Of a stretch of DNA of 64,000 nt, positions 50,579 through 59,948 are shown one piece after another. Under the pieces are notes generated by a model. It saw nothing but the letters and a program-made list of their open reading frames with translations. It did not search any database and was not told the DNA's origin. Origin of the DNA: Streptomyces liliifuscus (GTDB lineage Bacteria > Actinomycetota > Actinomycetes > Streptomycetales > Streptomycetaceae). A program made the position numbers and the translations under genes. The stretch is from the NCBI RefSeq assembly GCF_016598615.1, contig NZ_CP066831.1:4278001-4342000 (forward strand), in the 5' to 3' direction. Positions within the stretch are counted from its first letter, which is position 1, and the number at the start of each line of letters is the position of its first letter.

Positions 50579-51517
50579 ATGGCCAACTCACAGCAGACCC
50601 CCAGCCACCCCGGCGAGCTCAAGGACGTCCCGGGCTGGTTCCCGCCGCTGGACCAGGTGCTCTTCACCTGGCTGCTCGAGCAGCAGGAGACGGAGGGGAT
50701 ACAAGGCGATCTGCTGGAGCTCGGCGTCTACATGGGCAAGAGCGCGATCCTCCTCGGCCACCATCTGAGGGACGGCGAGACGTTCACCGTGTGCGACCTG
50801 TTCGAGGGGGACGCGCCGGACGAGTCCAACCGGGCCGAGGCGACGAAGTCGTACTCGTCACTGACGAGGCAGGCCTTCGAGCGGAACTATCTCTCCTTCC
50901 ACGACACGCTGCCGACGGTCATCCAGGGACCGAGCTCCGTGATCTCCAAGGAGGTCTCCGACACGACCTGTCGCTTCGTCCACATCGACGCCTCGCACCT
51001 GTACGAGCACGTCCACGGCGACATCGGCGCGGCCCACGACATCCTGCTGCCCGGCGGCATCGTGGTCCTGGACGACTTCCGCTCCGAGCACACCCCCGGG
51101 GTCTCGGTCGCCGCGTGGGAGGCCGTGCTCAACCGCGGTCTGCGGCCCATCTGCCTCAGCACCCAGAAGCTGTACGGGACCTGGGGCGACCCGGAGCCGA
51201 TCCAGGAGAAGCTGCTCGCGATGATCAAGGAGCGCGAGGACTTCGGTCTGAGCGTGCAGATGGCCGCGGGGCACCGGTTGATCCGGACCAGGTCCCAGGG
51301 CATGAAACCGCCGCCGTTCCCCCGCTCCCGGCACTTCGTGGAGCCCGTCGCCGCCGCTCCGGAGCCTGTGCGGCAGCCCGCTCCGGCCGCCGCGCGGCCC
51401 CCGGCCCGTCGTACCGGGCGGTCCCGTACCCGGCGTATCGCGCTCGACCTGCTGCCGCCGGTCGTCACGCGGGCCGTGCAGCGCAGTCGTGCCGCCAAGC
51501 GGGCTGAGCGCGGCTAG
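50579..51517 (+). CDS. TylF/MycF-type SAM-dependent methyltransferase
   Basis: 312 aa. Class I methyltransferase with LLELGVYMGKSAILLG near residue 43-58 (SAM site), TVCDLFEGDAPDES near 69-82, RFVHIDASHLYEHVHGDI near 131-148 with metal/active-site residues, and GGIVVLDDFRSEHTPGV near 158-174. This matches the macrocin O-methyltransferase family, which methylates sugar hydroxyls. The C-terminal about 70 residues are Pro/Ala/Arg-rich and probably disordered. It lies 91 bases after the acyltransferase, so a role in methylating the cell-wall polymer is plausible. Confidence 0.85.
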   Translation: MANSQQTPSHPGELKDVPGWFPPLDQVLFTWLLEQQETEGIQGDLLELGVYMGKSAILLGHHLRDGETFTVCDLFEGDAPDESNRAEATKSYSSLTRQAFERNYLSFHDTLPTVIQGPSSVISKEVSDTTCRFVHIDASHLYEHVHGDIGAAHDILLPGGIVVLDDFRSEHTPGVSVAAWEAVLNRGLRPICLSTQKLYGTWGDPEPIQEKLLAMIKEREDFGLSVQMAAGHRLIRTRSQGMKPPPFPRSRHFVEPVAAAPEPVRQPAPAAARPPARRTGRSRTRRIALDLLPPVVTRAVQRSRAAKRAERG

Positions 51518-51567
51518 CCGCTTCGCTCGCTCTGGTGGGGGTGGTGTGTCGGCTGCGGATTCGTTGT

Positions 51568-51605
51568 GGCTTGTCGCGCAGTTCCCCGCGCCCCTTTCGG
51601 GGCGC
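51568..51605. repeat. Dispersed 28-bp repeat (copy 4) plus hairpin
   Basis: 51568-51595 matches the other copies with one mismatch. It continues into GCGCCCC-TTTC-GGGGCGC (51588-51605), a 7-bp hairpin that can serve as terminator between the convergent methyltransferase and tetR genes. Confidence 0.85.
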
Positions 51606-51611
51606 TGCCCC

Positions 51612-52262
51612 TCACGGGGCCCGGTAGCGGGTCTCGATGCCTGTGATCACCAAGTCCAGACCCTCTTCGAAGTGTTGGTCGTAGTTCTCGAAGATCTCCG
51701 CGCCCGCCTGAGCCGACAAGGGATAGTCGGCCATCAGGCGGGCGCGTTCGTGTACGTCGTAGCCCTCCCTGCGTTCGCCGGGCAGTGGCTCGACGCCCTG
51801 TTCCTCGGTGACGAAACCGAGGGTGTAGAGGTACGTCGTCGAGGTCGCGCGGACCGCCTGGGCCAGGGTGAAACCGGCGGCCGTGAACAGCCGCAGGCTC
51901 TCCTCCATCTGCCCGGCGTGCTCGATGCCGGTGAAGCGTGAACCGCTGAACACCTTCGCGCCGTCGCGATAGCCGAGCAGCGAGGCCCGCAGGCCCAGGT
52001 TGGTCCTGCGCAGCCGCTCCTGCCAGGTGTCGTCCGGGTCGAGGGCGGTGCCGGCGATCATCCGGCGGTACATCTCGGTCGCCATCTCGTCGAGCAGCGC
52101 CTGTTTGTCCTTGAAGTGCCAGTACAGAGCGGGCGCCTTGACGTCCAGCTCCTTCGCGATGGCCCGCAGGCTGAGGCCGTCCAGGCCCACCTCGTTCAGC
52201 AGCTTCAGAGCGGTGTCCGCGACCCGTTTGCGGTCGAGGGGCGCTCGGCGTTCCGTATTCAC
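51612..52262 (-). CDS. TetR-family repressor (TetR_C type)
   Basis: 216 aa from GTG 52262. N-terminal HTH about residues 8-55: KRVADTALKLLNEVGLDGLS, LRAIAKELDVKAPALYWHF, KDKQALLDEM, very close to the TetR DNA-binding head. The ligand domain (about 70-216) is of the tetracycline-repressor C-terminal type. Divergent from a flavin monooxygenase; two 15-bp palindromes lie between them. It probably represses both genes and releases on binding an aromatic compound, possibly the monooxygenase substrate. Confidence 0.88.
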   Translation of the reverse strand: MNTERRAPLDRKRVADTALKLLNEVGLDGLSLRAIAKELDVKAPALYWHFKDKQALLDEMATEMYRRMIAGTALDPDDTWQERLRRTNLGLRASLLGYRDGAKVFSGSRFTGIEHAGQMEESLRLFTAAGFTLAQAVRATSTTYLYTLGFVTEEQGVEPLPGERREGYDVHERARLMADYPLSAQAGAEIFENYDQHFEEGLDLVITGIETRYRAP

Positions 52263-52264
52263 AC

Positions 52265-52270
52265 TTGACA
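52265..52270 (+). promoter_or_regulatory. -35-like TTGACA for the monooxygenase gene
   Basis: A perfect TTGACA; the -10 at 17-18 bp is poor (CACTCT near 52289-52294). The first TetR operator lies inside the spacer. Confidence 0.35.
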
Positions 52271-52271
52271 G

Positions 52272-52286
52272 CTTAACGGCGTTAAG
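52272..52286. promoter_or_regulatory. TetR operator 1
   Basis: CTTAAC-GGC-GTTAAG, perfect arms, 10 bases from the tetR start. Confidence 0.85.
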
Positions 52287-52308
52287 GCCACTCTCGAAGG
52301 GAAGCGAA

Positions 52309-52323
52309 CTTAACAGCGTTAAG
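52309..52323. promoter_or_regulatory. TetR operator 2
   Basis: CTTAAC-AGC-GTTAAG, centre 37 bp from operator 1, overlapping the AAGGAG ribosome site of the monooxygenase. Confidence 0.85.
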
Positions 52324-52333
52324 GAGTGCGGGC

Positions 52334-53839
52334 ATGACCACGCGTACGCATGAACAGATGGACATGACAGACACCGATGTGCTGGTCGTCGGCGCGGGGC
52401 CCACCGGGCTCGCCCTCGCGGTCGACCTGGCCCGGCGCGGGGTGCGCGCCCTCGTCGTCGAGCGGGCCGGCGAGCTCTTCCCCGGCTCGCGCGGCAAGGG
52501 GCTCCAGCCGCGGACGCTGGAGGTCTTCGACGACCTCGGTGTGCTGGACGCGACCCGGGCGGGAGGCGGCGCGTATCCCGTCGGGATGATCTGGCGGAAC
52601 GGGACCCGGCAGGGCGAGCACCGGATGTTCGACGAGACGGAGGTGACGGAGGCCGAGCCCTACGCGGGCGTCCCGTGGATGGTGCCCCAGTGGCGCACGC
52701 AGGAGATCCTGTTCGCGCGCCTGGAGGAGCTGGGCGGGAGCATCGCCTTCGGCCGCGAGCTGACCGGCCTCTCCCAGGACGCGGACGGCGTGACCGCGGC
52801 CTTCGCCTCCGGCGCCCCGGTCCGGGCCCGCTGGGCCGTCGCCGCGGACGGCGGCCGCTCGGCCGTGCGGCGCGCACTCGGCATCGGCATGACCGGGGAG
52901 ACCGTGGACCCGGGTCCGGCGATCGTGGCGGACCTGCGCATCAGCGGACTCGACCGCGACAACTGGCATGTGTTCCCGCCCGCCGACGGCGAGGGCTTCC
53001 TCGCGATCTGCCCGCTGCCGCACACGGAGGACTTCCAGCTGGCGGGCGGCTTCGAGGATCCGGCCGCCGAACCGGACCTGTCCCTCGACGGCATCCGGAA
53101 GCTGGTCGCCACGCGGACGCACCTCGCGGCCGACGACGTGACCGAGGTGCGCTGGGCCTCCGACTTCCGGCCGCGTGCCGCCATGGCGGACCGTTTCCGT
53201 CAAGGGCGGGTGTTCCTCGCGGGCGACGCGGCGCACATCCACTCGCCGGCGGGCGGACAGGGCCTGAACACCAGCGTCCAGGACGCCTACAACCTCGGGT
53301 GGAAGCTCGGGGCCGTCCTGCGGGGCGAGGCTCCCGAGTCCCTCCTCGACTCGTACGAGGAGGAGCGGCTGCCGATCGCCGCGCACATGCTCGGTCTCTC
53401 CACCCGCGTCCACCGGGGCGAGGTCCGGCGTGGCACGGCCACGCAGCAGCTGGGCCTCGGCTACCGGGACTCCTCACTCGCGCGGGAGACCCGGGACGAC
53501 CTGCCGGAGAACGCCCTCCACGCGGGCGACCGCGCCCCGGACGGCATCCGAGGCGGCGTACGCCTCTTCGACGCCTTCCGGGGTCCGCACTGGACACTGC
53601 TCACGGTGGGCACGGACACCGACCTGCCTGAGCTCGCGGCCCGCACGGTCCGGATTCCGGCGTACGAGGCGTACGGAACCGGGGTGTTCCTCGTCCGGCC
53701 CGACGGTTACGTGGGCTGGGCGGGCGGGACCGAGCAGGGGCTGGCGGAGTACGCGGCGCGGGTGGGAGTGGGTGCGGGCGCCGTCGGCCGGGCCGTGTCG
53801 GGGACTGTCGGCCAGGCGGTGTCGGGGACTGCCGGCTAG
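52334..53839 (+). CDS. FAD-dependent aromatic monooxygenase (TetX/Rox/PgaE-like)
   Basis: 501 aa from ATG 52334 with AAGGAG 7 nt upstream. Class A flavoprotein hydroxylase: dinucleotide motif GAGPTGLALA at residues 20-29, RGKGLQPRTLEVFDDLGVLD near 53-72, AVAADGGRSAVRRALG near 172-187 (DG motif) and GDAAHIHSPAGGQGLN near 297-312 (GD motif). The C-terminal domain (about 400-480) is the thioredoxin-like fold of phenol-hydroxylase relatives. Hydroxylates an aromatic or polyketide substrate using NAD(P)H and O2; close families include tetracycline- and rifamycin-inactivating enzymes, but the substrate is unknown. The last 20 residues derive from a 24-bp DNA repeat. Controlled by the divergent TetR protein. 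Confidence 0.88.
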   Translation: MTTRTHEQMDMTDTDVLVVGAGPTGLALAVDLARRGVRALVVERAGELFPGSRGKGLQPRTLEVFDDLGVLDATRAGGGAYPVGMIWRNGTRQGEHRMFDETEVTEAEPYAGVPWMVPQWRTQEILFARLEELGGSIAFGRELTGLSQDADGVTAAFASGAPVRARWAVAADGGRSAVRRALGIGMTGETVDPGPAIVADLRISGLDRDNWHVFPPADGEGFLAICPLPHTEDFQLAGGFEDPAAEPDLSLDGIRKLVATRTHLAADDVTEVRWASDFRPRAAMADRFRQGRVFLAGDAAHIHSPAGGQGLNTSVQDAYNLGWKLGAVLRGEAPESLLDSYEEERLPIAAHMLGLSTRVHRGEVRRGTATQQLGLGYRDSSLARETRDDLPENALHAGDRAPDGIRGGVRLFDAFRGPHWTLLTVGTDTDLPELAARTVRIPAYEAYGTGVFLVRPDGYVGWAGGTEQGLAEYAARVGVGAGAVGRAVSGTVGQAVSGTAG

Positions 53840-53854
53840 GCGGTGTTCGAGAGG
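53783..53854 (+). repeat. 24-bp tandem repeats at the 3' end of the monooxygenase gene
   Basis: Units 53783-53806 and 53807-53830 differ at two bases; a third degenerate unit (53831-53854) contains the stop codon. They encode A-V-G-R/Q-A-V-S-G-T. Confidence 0.7.
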
Positions 53855-54489
53855 GAGAGCTTCACCGCGAAGCCGAGGAAGAGGGCGCCGGCCGCGGAGG
53901 TGGCCCCGGCGGAGAGCCGCCTGCGCCGCCGGAAGGCCGCCGCCAGCTTCGTACCACCGAATATCAGCGCGCTGAGGTAGAGGACGCTCGCCAGCTGGGC
54001 GAAGGCGCCGAGCACCACGAAGGACAGGGCGGGGTACGCGTATCCCGGGTCGACGAACTGCACGAAGAAGGCGACGAAGAACAGGATCGCCTTCGGGTTG
54101 AACAGGCTGATGACGAGCGCCCGCCGGAAGGGCCGCTCCTCGGCGGCCGGGGCGGCGGCCTCCTGTGACTCGGTCCGCTCCTTGCGGGTCCGCCACATGC
54201 CCCACGCGGCCCGCAGCATGCCGACCGCCAGCCAGGTCAGATACCCGGCTCCCGCGTACTTCACGATCCCGAACAGCAGTGCGTTGGCCTGCAGCAGCGA
54301 GGCGACGCCTGCTGCCGACAGCGTCATCAGCACGGCGTCCCCGCACCAGACGCCCGCGGCGGCCCGGTATCCGGTCCTGATGCCCCGCCGCGCGGCGACG
54401 GACAGCACATAGAGGGAGTTGGGCCCGGGCAGCAGGACGATCAGCACGAGGCCCGCGAGGTACGTGGGGAGGTCGATTACGCCAAGCAT
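53836..54489 (-). CDS. LysE/RhtB-family amino-acid exporter
   Basis: 217 aa, six predicted transmembrane helices. Family signature LLPGPNSLYVLSVAARRGIRTGYRAAAGVW near residues 19-48 (shown in part: GPN then RRGIRTGYRAA), and the helix-breaking SLFNPKAILFFVAFF near 128-142. ATG 54489 begins MLGVIDL. Exports amino acids or related metabolites (LeuE-like). Its stop overlaps the convergent monooxygenase stop by 4 bases (CTAG), so there is no room for a terminator between the genes. Confidence 0.88.
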   Translation of the reverse strand: MLGVIDLPTYLAGLVLIVLLPGPNSLYVLSVAARRGIRTGYRAAAGVWCGDAVLMTLSAAGVASLLQANALLFGIVKYAGAGYLTWLAVGMLRAAWGMWRTRKERTESQEAAAPAAEERPFRRALVISLFNPKAILFFVAFFVQFVDPGYAYPALSFVVLGAFAQLASVLYLSALIFGGTKLAAAFRRRRRLSAGATSAAGALFLGFAVKLSLSNTA

Positions 54490-54590
54490 GGGACGAAGTG
54501 TGGCACGCGGGTACGACAATCCGCCCGGGGGTTTCACCTTGCGGGACGGCCGCCGTGCGGGCCGGGCGAACCGCCCCTCCGCGACGCCTT

Positions 54591-54637
54591 GAACGGCGGC
54601 CGGGAGCGGTGTCCGCGAACGGCATCCGGGAGCGGTG

Positions 54638-54642
<5 letters not shown>
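54591..54642. repeat. 26-bp tandem duplication at the end of the mutase gene
   Basis: Units 54591-54616 and 54617-54642 share GAACGGC..CCGGGAGCGGTGTC. The second spans the mutase stop codon (54638-54640). Confidence 0.6.
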
Positions 54643-56218
<1,576 letters not shown>

Positions 56219-56354
56219 GACGTCTGCCTCCCACTGGACCGGGACGGGCCTGTTGCCCCCAACAATGCCGCGTAGTTCGCAACCGGGCACGCGCGGGAAA
56301 CATCTCAGGGGACACGACGCACCACCGGGGGTCGGTGAGCAACGGGGGGTTCGG

Positions 56355-57230
56355 ATGCGTATTCCGGTCATGTGGCGAACAGGCGCGGTGGCGACGACGG
56401 TGGCGGCGCTCGTCGCGGTGAGCGGATGCACCGTCCAGACCCTCGGCCCGCCCGCCGAAGGGACCACCGACGGACCGACACCCGCCGGACAGACACCCTC
56501 CGGTAAGACACCGGGCGGTACGTCTCCGACGCCCGGCTCTTCCCCGGACGACGCCAAACCGTCGAAGCCGAAGCCCACCGCCCCGCCCGCGCCCGCCCCC
56601 AGGACCCTGTGGTCGAAGGGTGACCGGGGCCGGGACGTACGGGAGCTGCAGGCCCGGCTGCGACAGGTGTTCTGGCTCTTCGAGGGGCCGACCGGGACGT
56701 ACGACGGTTCGACCGTCACCGCGGTGAAGGGCTTCCAGGGCAAGCGGGGCCTGCCGAAGACGGGCAAGGCGGACACCGTGACGTGGCAGCGGCTGCTGAA
56801 AATGACGCGCGAGCCCGGCAAGTGGGAGCTGTACGCGTCGGGCGGTCAGCCGGCCGCGACGCCCGACCCGCGCTGTATGACGGGCCGGGTGCTGTGCGTC
56901 AGCAAGACGAGCCGCACCCTGCGCTGGATGATCGACGGCCGCACGGTCTCGACGATGGACGTGCGCTTCGGCTCGCAGTACACGCCCACCCGGGAAGGTG
57001 TCTTCAACGTCTACTTCAAGTCGCGCCACCATGTGTCGACGATCTACGACTCACCCATGCCGTACGCGATGTTCTTCAGCGGCGGCCAGGCGGTCCACTA
57101 CTCCTCGGACTTCGCGGCGACGGGCTACTACGGAGCCTCGCACGGCTGCGTGAACGTACGGGACGAAGGGAAGATCGCGACGCTGTTCTCCCAGGTGAGG
57201 AACGGCGACAAGGTCGTCGTCTACTGGTGA
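56355..57230 (+). CDS. L,D-transpeptidase lipoprotein with peptidoglycan-binding domain
   Basis: 291 aa from ATG 56355 (GGGGGG upstream). Signal with lipobox LVAVSGC (Cys near residue 25), a Pro/Thr/Lys-rich linker (about 30-80), a PG_binding_1 domain (about 85-145: LWSKGDRGRDVRELQARLRQ, ending KADTVTWQRLL), and a YkuD catalytic domain (about 165-291) with SHGCVNV: His263, Gly264, Cys265. It forms 3-3 cross-links or attaches proteins in the cell wall, outside the membrane. A hairpin at 57261-57291 ends the unit. Confidence 0.92.
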   Translation: MRIPVMWRTGAVATTVAALVAVSGCTVQTLGPPAEGTTDGPTPAGQTPSGKTPGGTSPTPGSSPDDAKPSKPKPTAPPAPAPRTLWSKGDRGRDVRELQARLRQVFWLFEGPTGTYDGSTVTAVKGFQGKRGLPKTGKADTVTWQRLLKMTREPGKWELYASGGQPAATPDPRCMTGRVLCVSKTSRTLRWMIDGRTVSTMDVRFGSQYTPTREGVFNVYFKSRHHVSTIYDSPMPYAMFFSGGQAVHYSSDFAATGYYGASHGCVNVRDEGKIATLFSQVRNGDKVVVYW

Positions 57231-57260
57231 GGAACCGGCGGCGGGAAGAGTGCGTGGGCA

Positions 57261-57291
57261 CGGGCGGGACCGGGGGAACGTGTCCCGCCCG
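57261..57291. terminator. Hairpin terminator after the L,D-transpeptidase gene
   Basis: A 10-bp stem (57261-57270 with 57282-57291), 11-nt loop, 31 bases after the stop; no U-tract. Confidence 0.6.
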
Positions 57292-57482
57292 CGCCACTGT
57301 GCACAGAGCCGTGGGTACGGGGGGAACCCCGGCTCGTGCGACAGCCGATGACCAGTCGGCTCGCTTACTACTGCGTCAGCGCGGCTGAAAACGTCACACC
57401 CGGCGGCCGGCAGCCGGGCAGCGGAAGGAAACCGCAGGTCGAGCGACGGGCGGACGATGCTCAAGCGGTGATCAGGCGGCGA

Positions 57483-58892
57483 TCAGGAGGGTGACGAGAG
57501 CGCGGGGAGTGTCCGCGGGGAGCGCGGGGCGGATGCCTTGGGCCCGGTGGAGGGGGCCGAGGCGGACCGGGCCGGGGCGGAGGGCGCGGCAGTGGCGGCG
57601 GTCACGGGCCGCGTCGGGGCGCCGGCATCGAGGGCCAGTGCCCGAATCGGCGCTTGAGGCTGTGCCGGGGCCGGTGCCTGAGTCTGTGCCCGGGTCGGCG
57701 CCTGCGCATGTGCCCGGGTCGGTGTCTTGGCCGGGGCCTGGAGCAGCGTCCGCACGGGTGTCGGCGTCCGTGTCGCCGAGGGCCGGGCGGCGGGGGCGAA
57801 GGCCGTGCGTTCGGCCGCGCCCGTGGCGAGGCGGACCGTGCCGTTGTCGCCCCGGAACGCGCCCGCGCCTATGTGCGAGCCGTCGCCACCCCCATCGCCG
57901 TCGTCGTCGTTGTCCCTGCCGTCTCGGTCGTCTCGGTCGTCTCGGTCGTTGTTCCAGCCGGAGCCGCCCCGGCCCGACTCGCCCCTGCCCGACCCACTGC
58001 CGCTCCGGCCGTCACCGGAGCCGCGGTCGTCCCAGTTCTTCAGGATGCCGTTGCAGTACCTCTTCACCTGCTCGGCGCCGTTCGCCGCGTCCTCCAGGCC
58101 GCGTCTGCGCTCGGAGTCGAGGTTCTTGCCGTCGTGGAAGTCGCGGCAGACCGAGGCGAGCCAGCGCCACCCCCGGCCGGTCCGCCCCTCGCGCCGGTCG
58201 TCGCCGGAATCGGGCCGCGCGCCCGGGTCCGTACCGCCGCGCGCCTCTCCGCGCGGGACGGAACCCTTGCCGGTCAGGCCGCCCGCGCTGCCGTCGGGCC
58301 TCGGCTTGTCGGGGCCGCCGCCCGGCTTCTTCTCGGGGGACGGCGAGACGAGTGGGCGGTCCGGGGTGACGGCGACCGTCGCGGACGAGCCGGGTTCCGG
58401 TTCCTCTCCGCCGAACGGCAGGACACCGGAGGTCGCGGCCATGGCGGCCCCGCCGATCATCCCCGCGGCCAGCGCGGCGGCGAGTCCGTATCGCACCGGG
58501 CGGCCCCAGCGGGAGGGGGCGTGCCGATGAGCGGTGGGGCGGCCGAGGTGGATCAGGCCCGCGTCGGAGGAGATCTGGGAGGCCGCGGAGGAAGCGGCGG
58601 CGGCCGCGGCCGCCGAGCGGGGACGCGTGCGCGGGCCGAGGCTCGCCTGTTCGCCGTTCTTGCCGGTGCGTGCTTTGCGGAACGCGGCCAACGCGGCGGC
58701 CTCACCCGGGAGTTCGGCGTCGGCGGGCGTGGATTCGGCGGCCTGCGTGCCCAGCGCGTCGAGGGCTTCGAGCGCCTCGGTGAGGCGGTCGGCCTGGTCA
58801 CGACTGTCGGCGTCGACGGCGTCCAGCGGCTCGCCGCGCAGCAGCCGCTCCGCCGTGTCGCGGTCCAGCCACCTGTACTGCTCGTCGGCCAT
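57483..58892 (-). CDS. Single-pass membrane protein paired with an ECF sigma factor (putative anti-sigma), long version
   Basis: 469 aa from ATG 58892 (GTG 58895 is possible; AAGGA upstream). Cytoplasmic N-terminus about 1-130 (LDRDTAERLLRGEPLD, then LAAFRKARTG), one transmembrane helix near 132-155, then a large outer region. In it, SVCRDFHDGKNLDSERRRGL to AAN-GAEQVKRYCNGIL (about 248-285) matches the two-cysteine module of the paralogue at 59949-60680. The rest is low complexity: Asp/Arg/Gly-rich (about 285-330) and Ala/Pro/Thr/Gln-rich to the end. Overlaps the sigma gene stop. No ZAS zinc motif is present. Anti-sigma function is inferred from gene pairing and topology. Confidence 0.65.
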   Translation of the reverse strand: MADEQYRWLDRDTAERLLRGEPLDAVDADSRDQADRLTEALEALDALGTQAAESTPADAELPGEAAALAAFRKARTGKNGEQASLGPRTRPRSAAAAAAASSAASQISSDAGLIHLGRPTAHRHAPSRWGRPVRYGLAAALAAGMIGGAAMAATSGVLPFGGEEPEPGSSATVAVTPDRPLVSPSPEKKPGGGPDKPRPDGSAGGLTGKGSVPRGEARGGTDPGARPDSGDDRREGRTGRGWRWLASVCRDFHDGKNLDSERRRGLEDAANGAEQVKRYCNGILKNWDDRGSGDGRSGSGSGRGESGRGGSGWNNDRDDRDDRDGRDNDDDGDGGGDGSHIGAGAFRGDNGTVRLATGAAERTAFAPAARPSATRTPTPVRTLLQAPAKTPTRAHAQAPTRAQTQAPAPAQPQAPIRALALDAGAPTRPVTAATAAPSAPARSASAPSTGPKASAPRSPRTLPALSSPS

Positions 58893-59566
58893 CACATGTC
58901 CTTCTGCGTCCGCGAACGCGTATGCGTCACACCGGCGGACGTCACCGCGCGGGTACGCGGTTCTTCGTGTGGGGGTCTTTGTGGGGGTACGGAACTCAGG
59001 GATCCGACCGATTCCGGATCCGCGCCGATCAGCTCCGCGAGCCGCTTCAGACCGCGATGCGCGGCCGTGCGGACGGCGCCCGGCCGTTTGCCCAGGGTCT
59101 CGGCGGCGGTCTTCGCGTCGAGGCCGACGACGACGCGCAGCACGACGGCCTCGGCCTGGTCCTGCGGGAGCTGGGCTATCAGGGAGAGCGTGCTGCCGGT
59201 GGCGAGGGCCTCGATGGCCTCACCGGCGGTGTCGGACTCGGCCGCCCTGCCGGTGAGCTCGGTCTCGTCGCCGCCTATCGCGGGGCGGCGGCCGCGCATG
59301 CGTATGTGGTCGAGGGCTCGGTTGCGGGCGATCCGGGCCGCCCAGCCGCGGAAGCGGTCGGCGTCGCCGCTGAACCGTTCGAGGTCGCGGGCGATCTGCA
59401 GCCAGGCCTCGGACGTGACGTCCTCCGCGTCCGGGTCGCCGACCAGCGTCCGTACATACCCGAGCAGCCGTGGATGCACGGCTCGGTACACAGTCCGGAA
59501 CGCGGTCTCGTCTCCGTCCTGTGCCGCAAGCACCGCGGCGGTCAGCTCCGCGTCGTCCCCCAGCAC
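58892..59566 (-). CDS. ECF sigma factor, paralogue 1
   Basis: 224 aa from GTG 59566 with AGAGGGG 7 nt upstream. Sigma2 near residues 12-95 (DETAFRTVYRAVHPRLLGYV, AEDVTSEAWLQIARDLERF, FRGWAARIARNRALDHIRM), sigma4 near 125-185 (LSLIAQLPQDQAEAVVLRVV, then LGKRPGAVRTAAHRGLKRLAEL). The C-terminal 40 residues are a polar tail. Its stop overlaps the start of the membrane-protein gene, so the two are translationally coupled. Closely related to the sigma at 60720-61337. Confidence 0.88.
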   Translation of the reverse strand: MLGDDAELTAAVLAAQDGDETAFRTVYRAVHPRLLGYVRTLVGDPDAEDVTSEAWLQIARDLERFSGDADRFRGWAARIARNRALDHIRMRGRRPAIGGDETELTGRAAESDTAGEAIEALATGSTLSLIAQLPQDQAEAVVLRVVVGLDAKTAAETLGKRPGAVRTAAHRGLKRLAELIGADPESVGSLSSVPPQRPPHEEPRTRAVTSAGVTHTRSRTQKDM

Positions 59567-59948
59567 CGAACGCCCCTCTTTGCGCCTGATCCGGCGCCGC
59601 TCTCGCGGACCGGGTTCTCGCCGTCGTGGTTGCTCAATCGATGGTTGCGGTCGTGGAGCCTTGGTGGGTTCCGCTCCGCCTCAGTCCGGCGCGAATGGCA
59701 CGTTACGGCGTGAAACCGTTCCCCGTCCATGTCCGTACAACGTGCAACTATCGCGTTCCGGCGTGGGGTGTGACACAAAACGCACCTCCGACGCTGAAGC
59801 AAGTACGGGCCGCCGCGCGGCCCGTGCCGCGCGACGGCCGGGGCCTCTCCTGTGGGGGGTGGCGGCCCCGGCCGTTGCCATCGGCACACTGAGGCTGGGA
59901 CTTTGTCCCGCTTTTCACTCTTTGTCGGCCACCCTCGGCCACTCCCGG
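59567..59948. other. Intergenic region between the two sigma pairs
   Basis: 382 bases. It holds the terminator of the second pair (59831-59878) and must hold the promoter of the first sigma gene; no confident -35/-10 was recognised and no gene is seen. Confidence 0.5.
59831..59878 (-). terminator. Terminator after the short sigma-paired membrane protein
   Basis: A perfect 12-bp stem (59834-59845 with 59864-59875), extended by a wobble and two more pairs outward; 18-nt loop. Confidence 0.75.
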
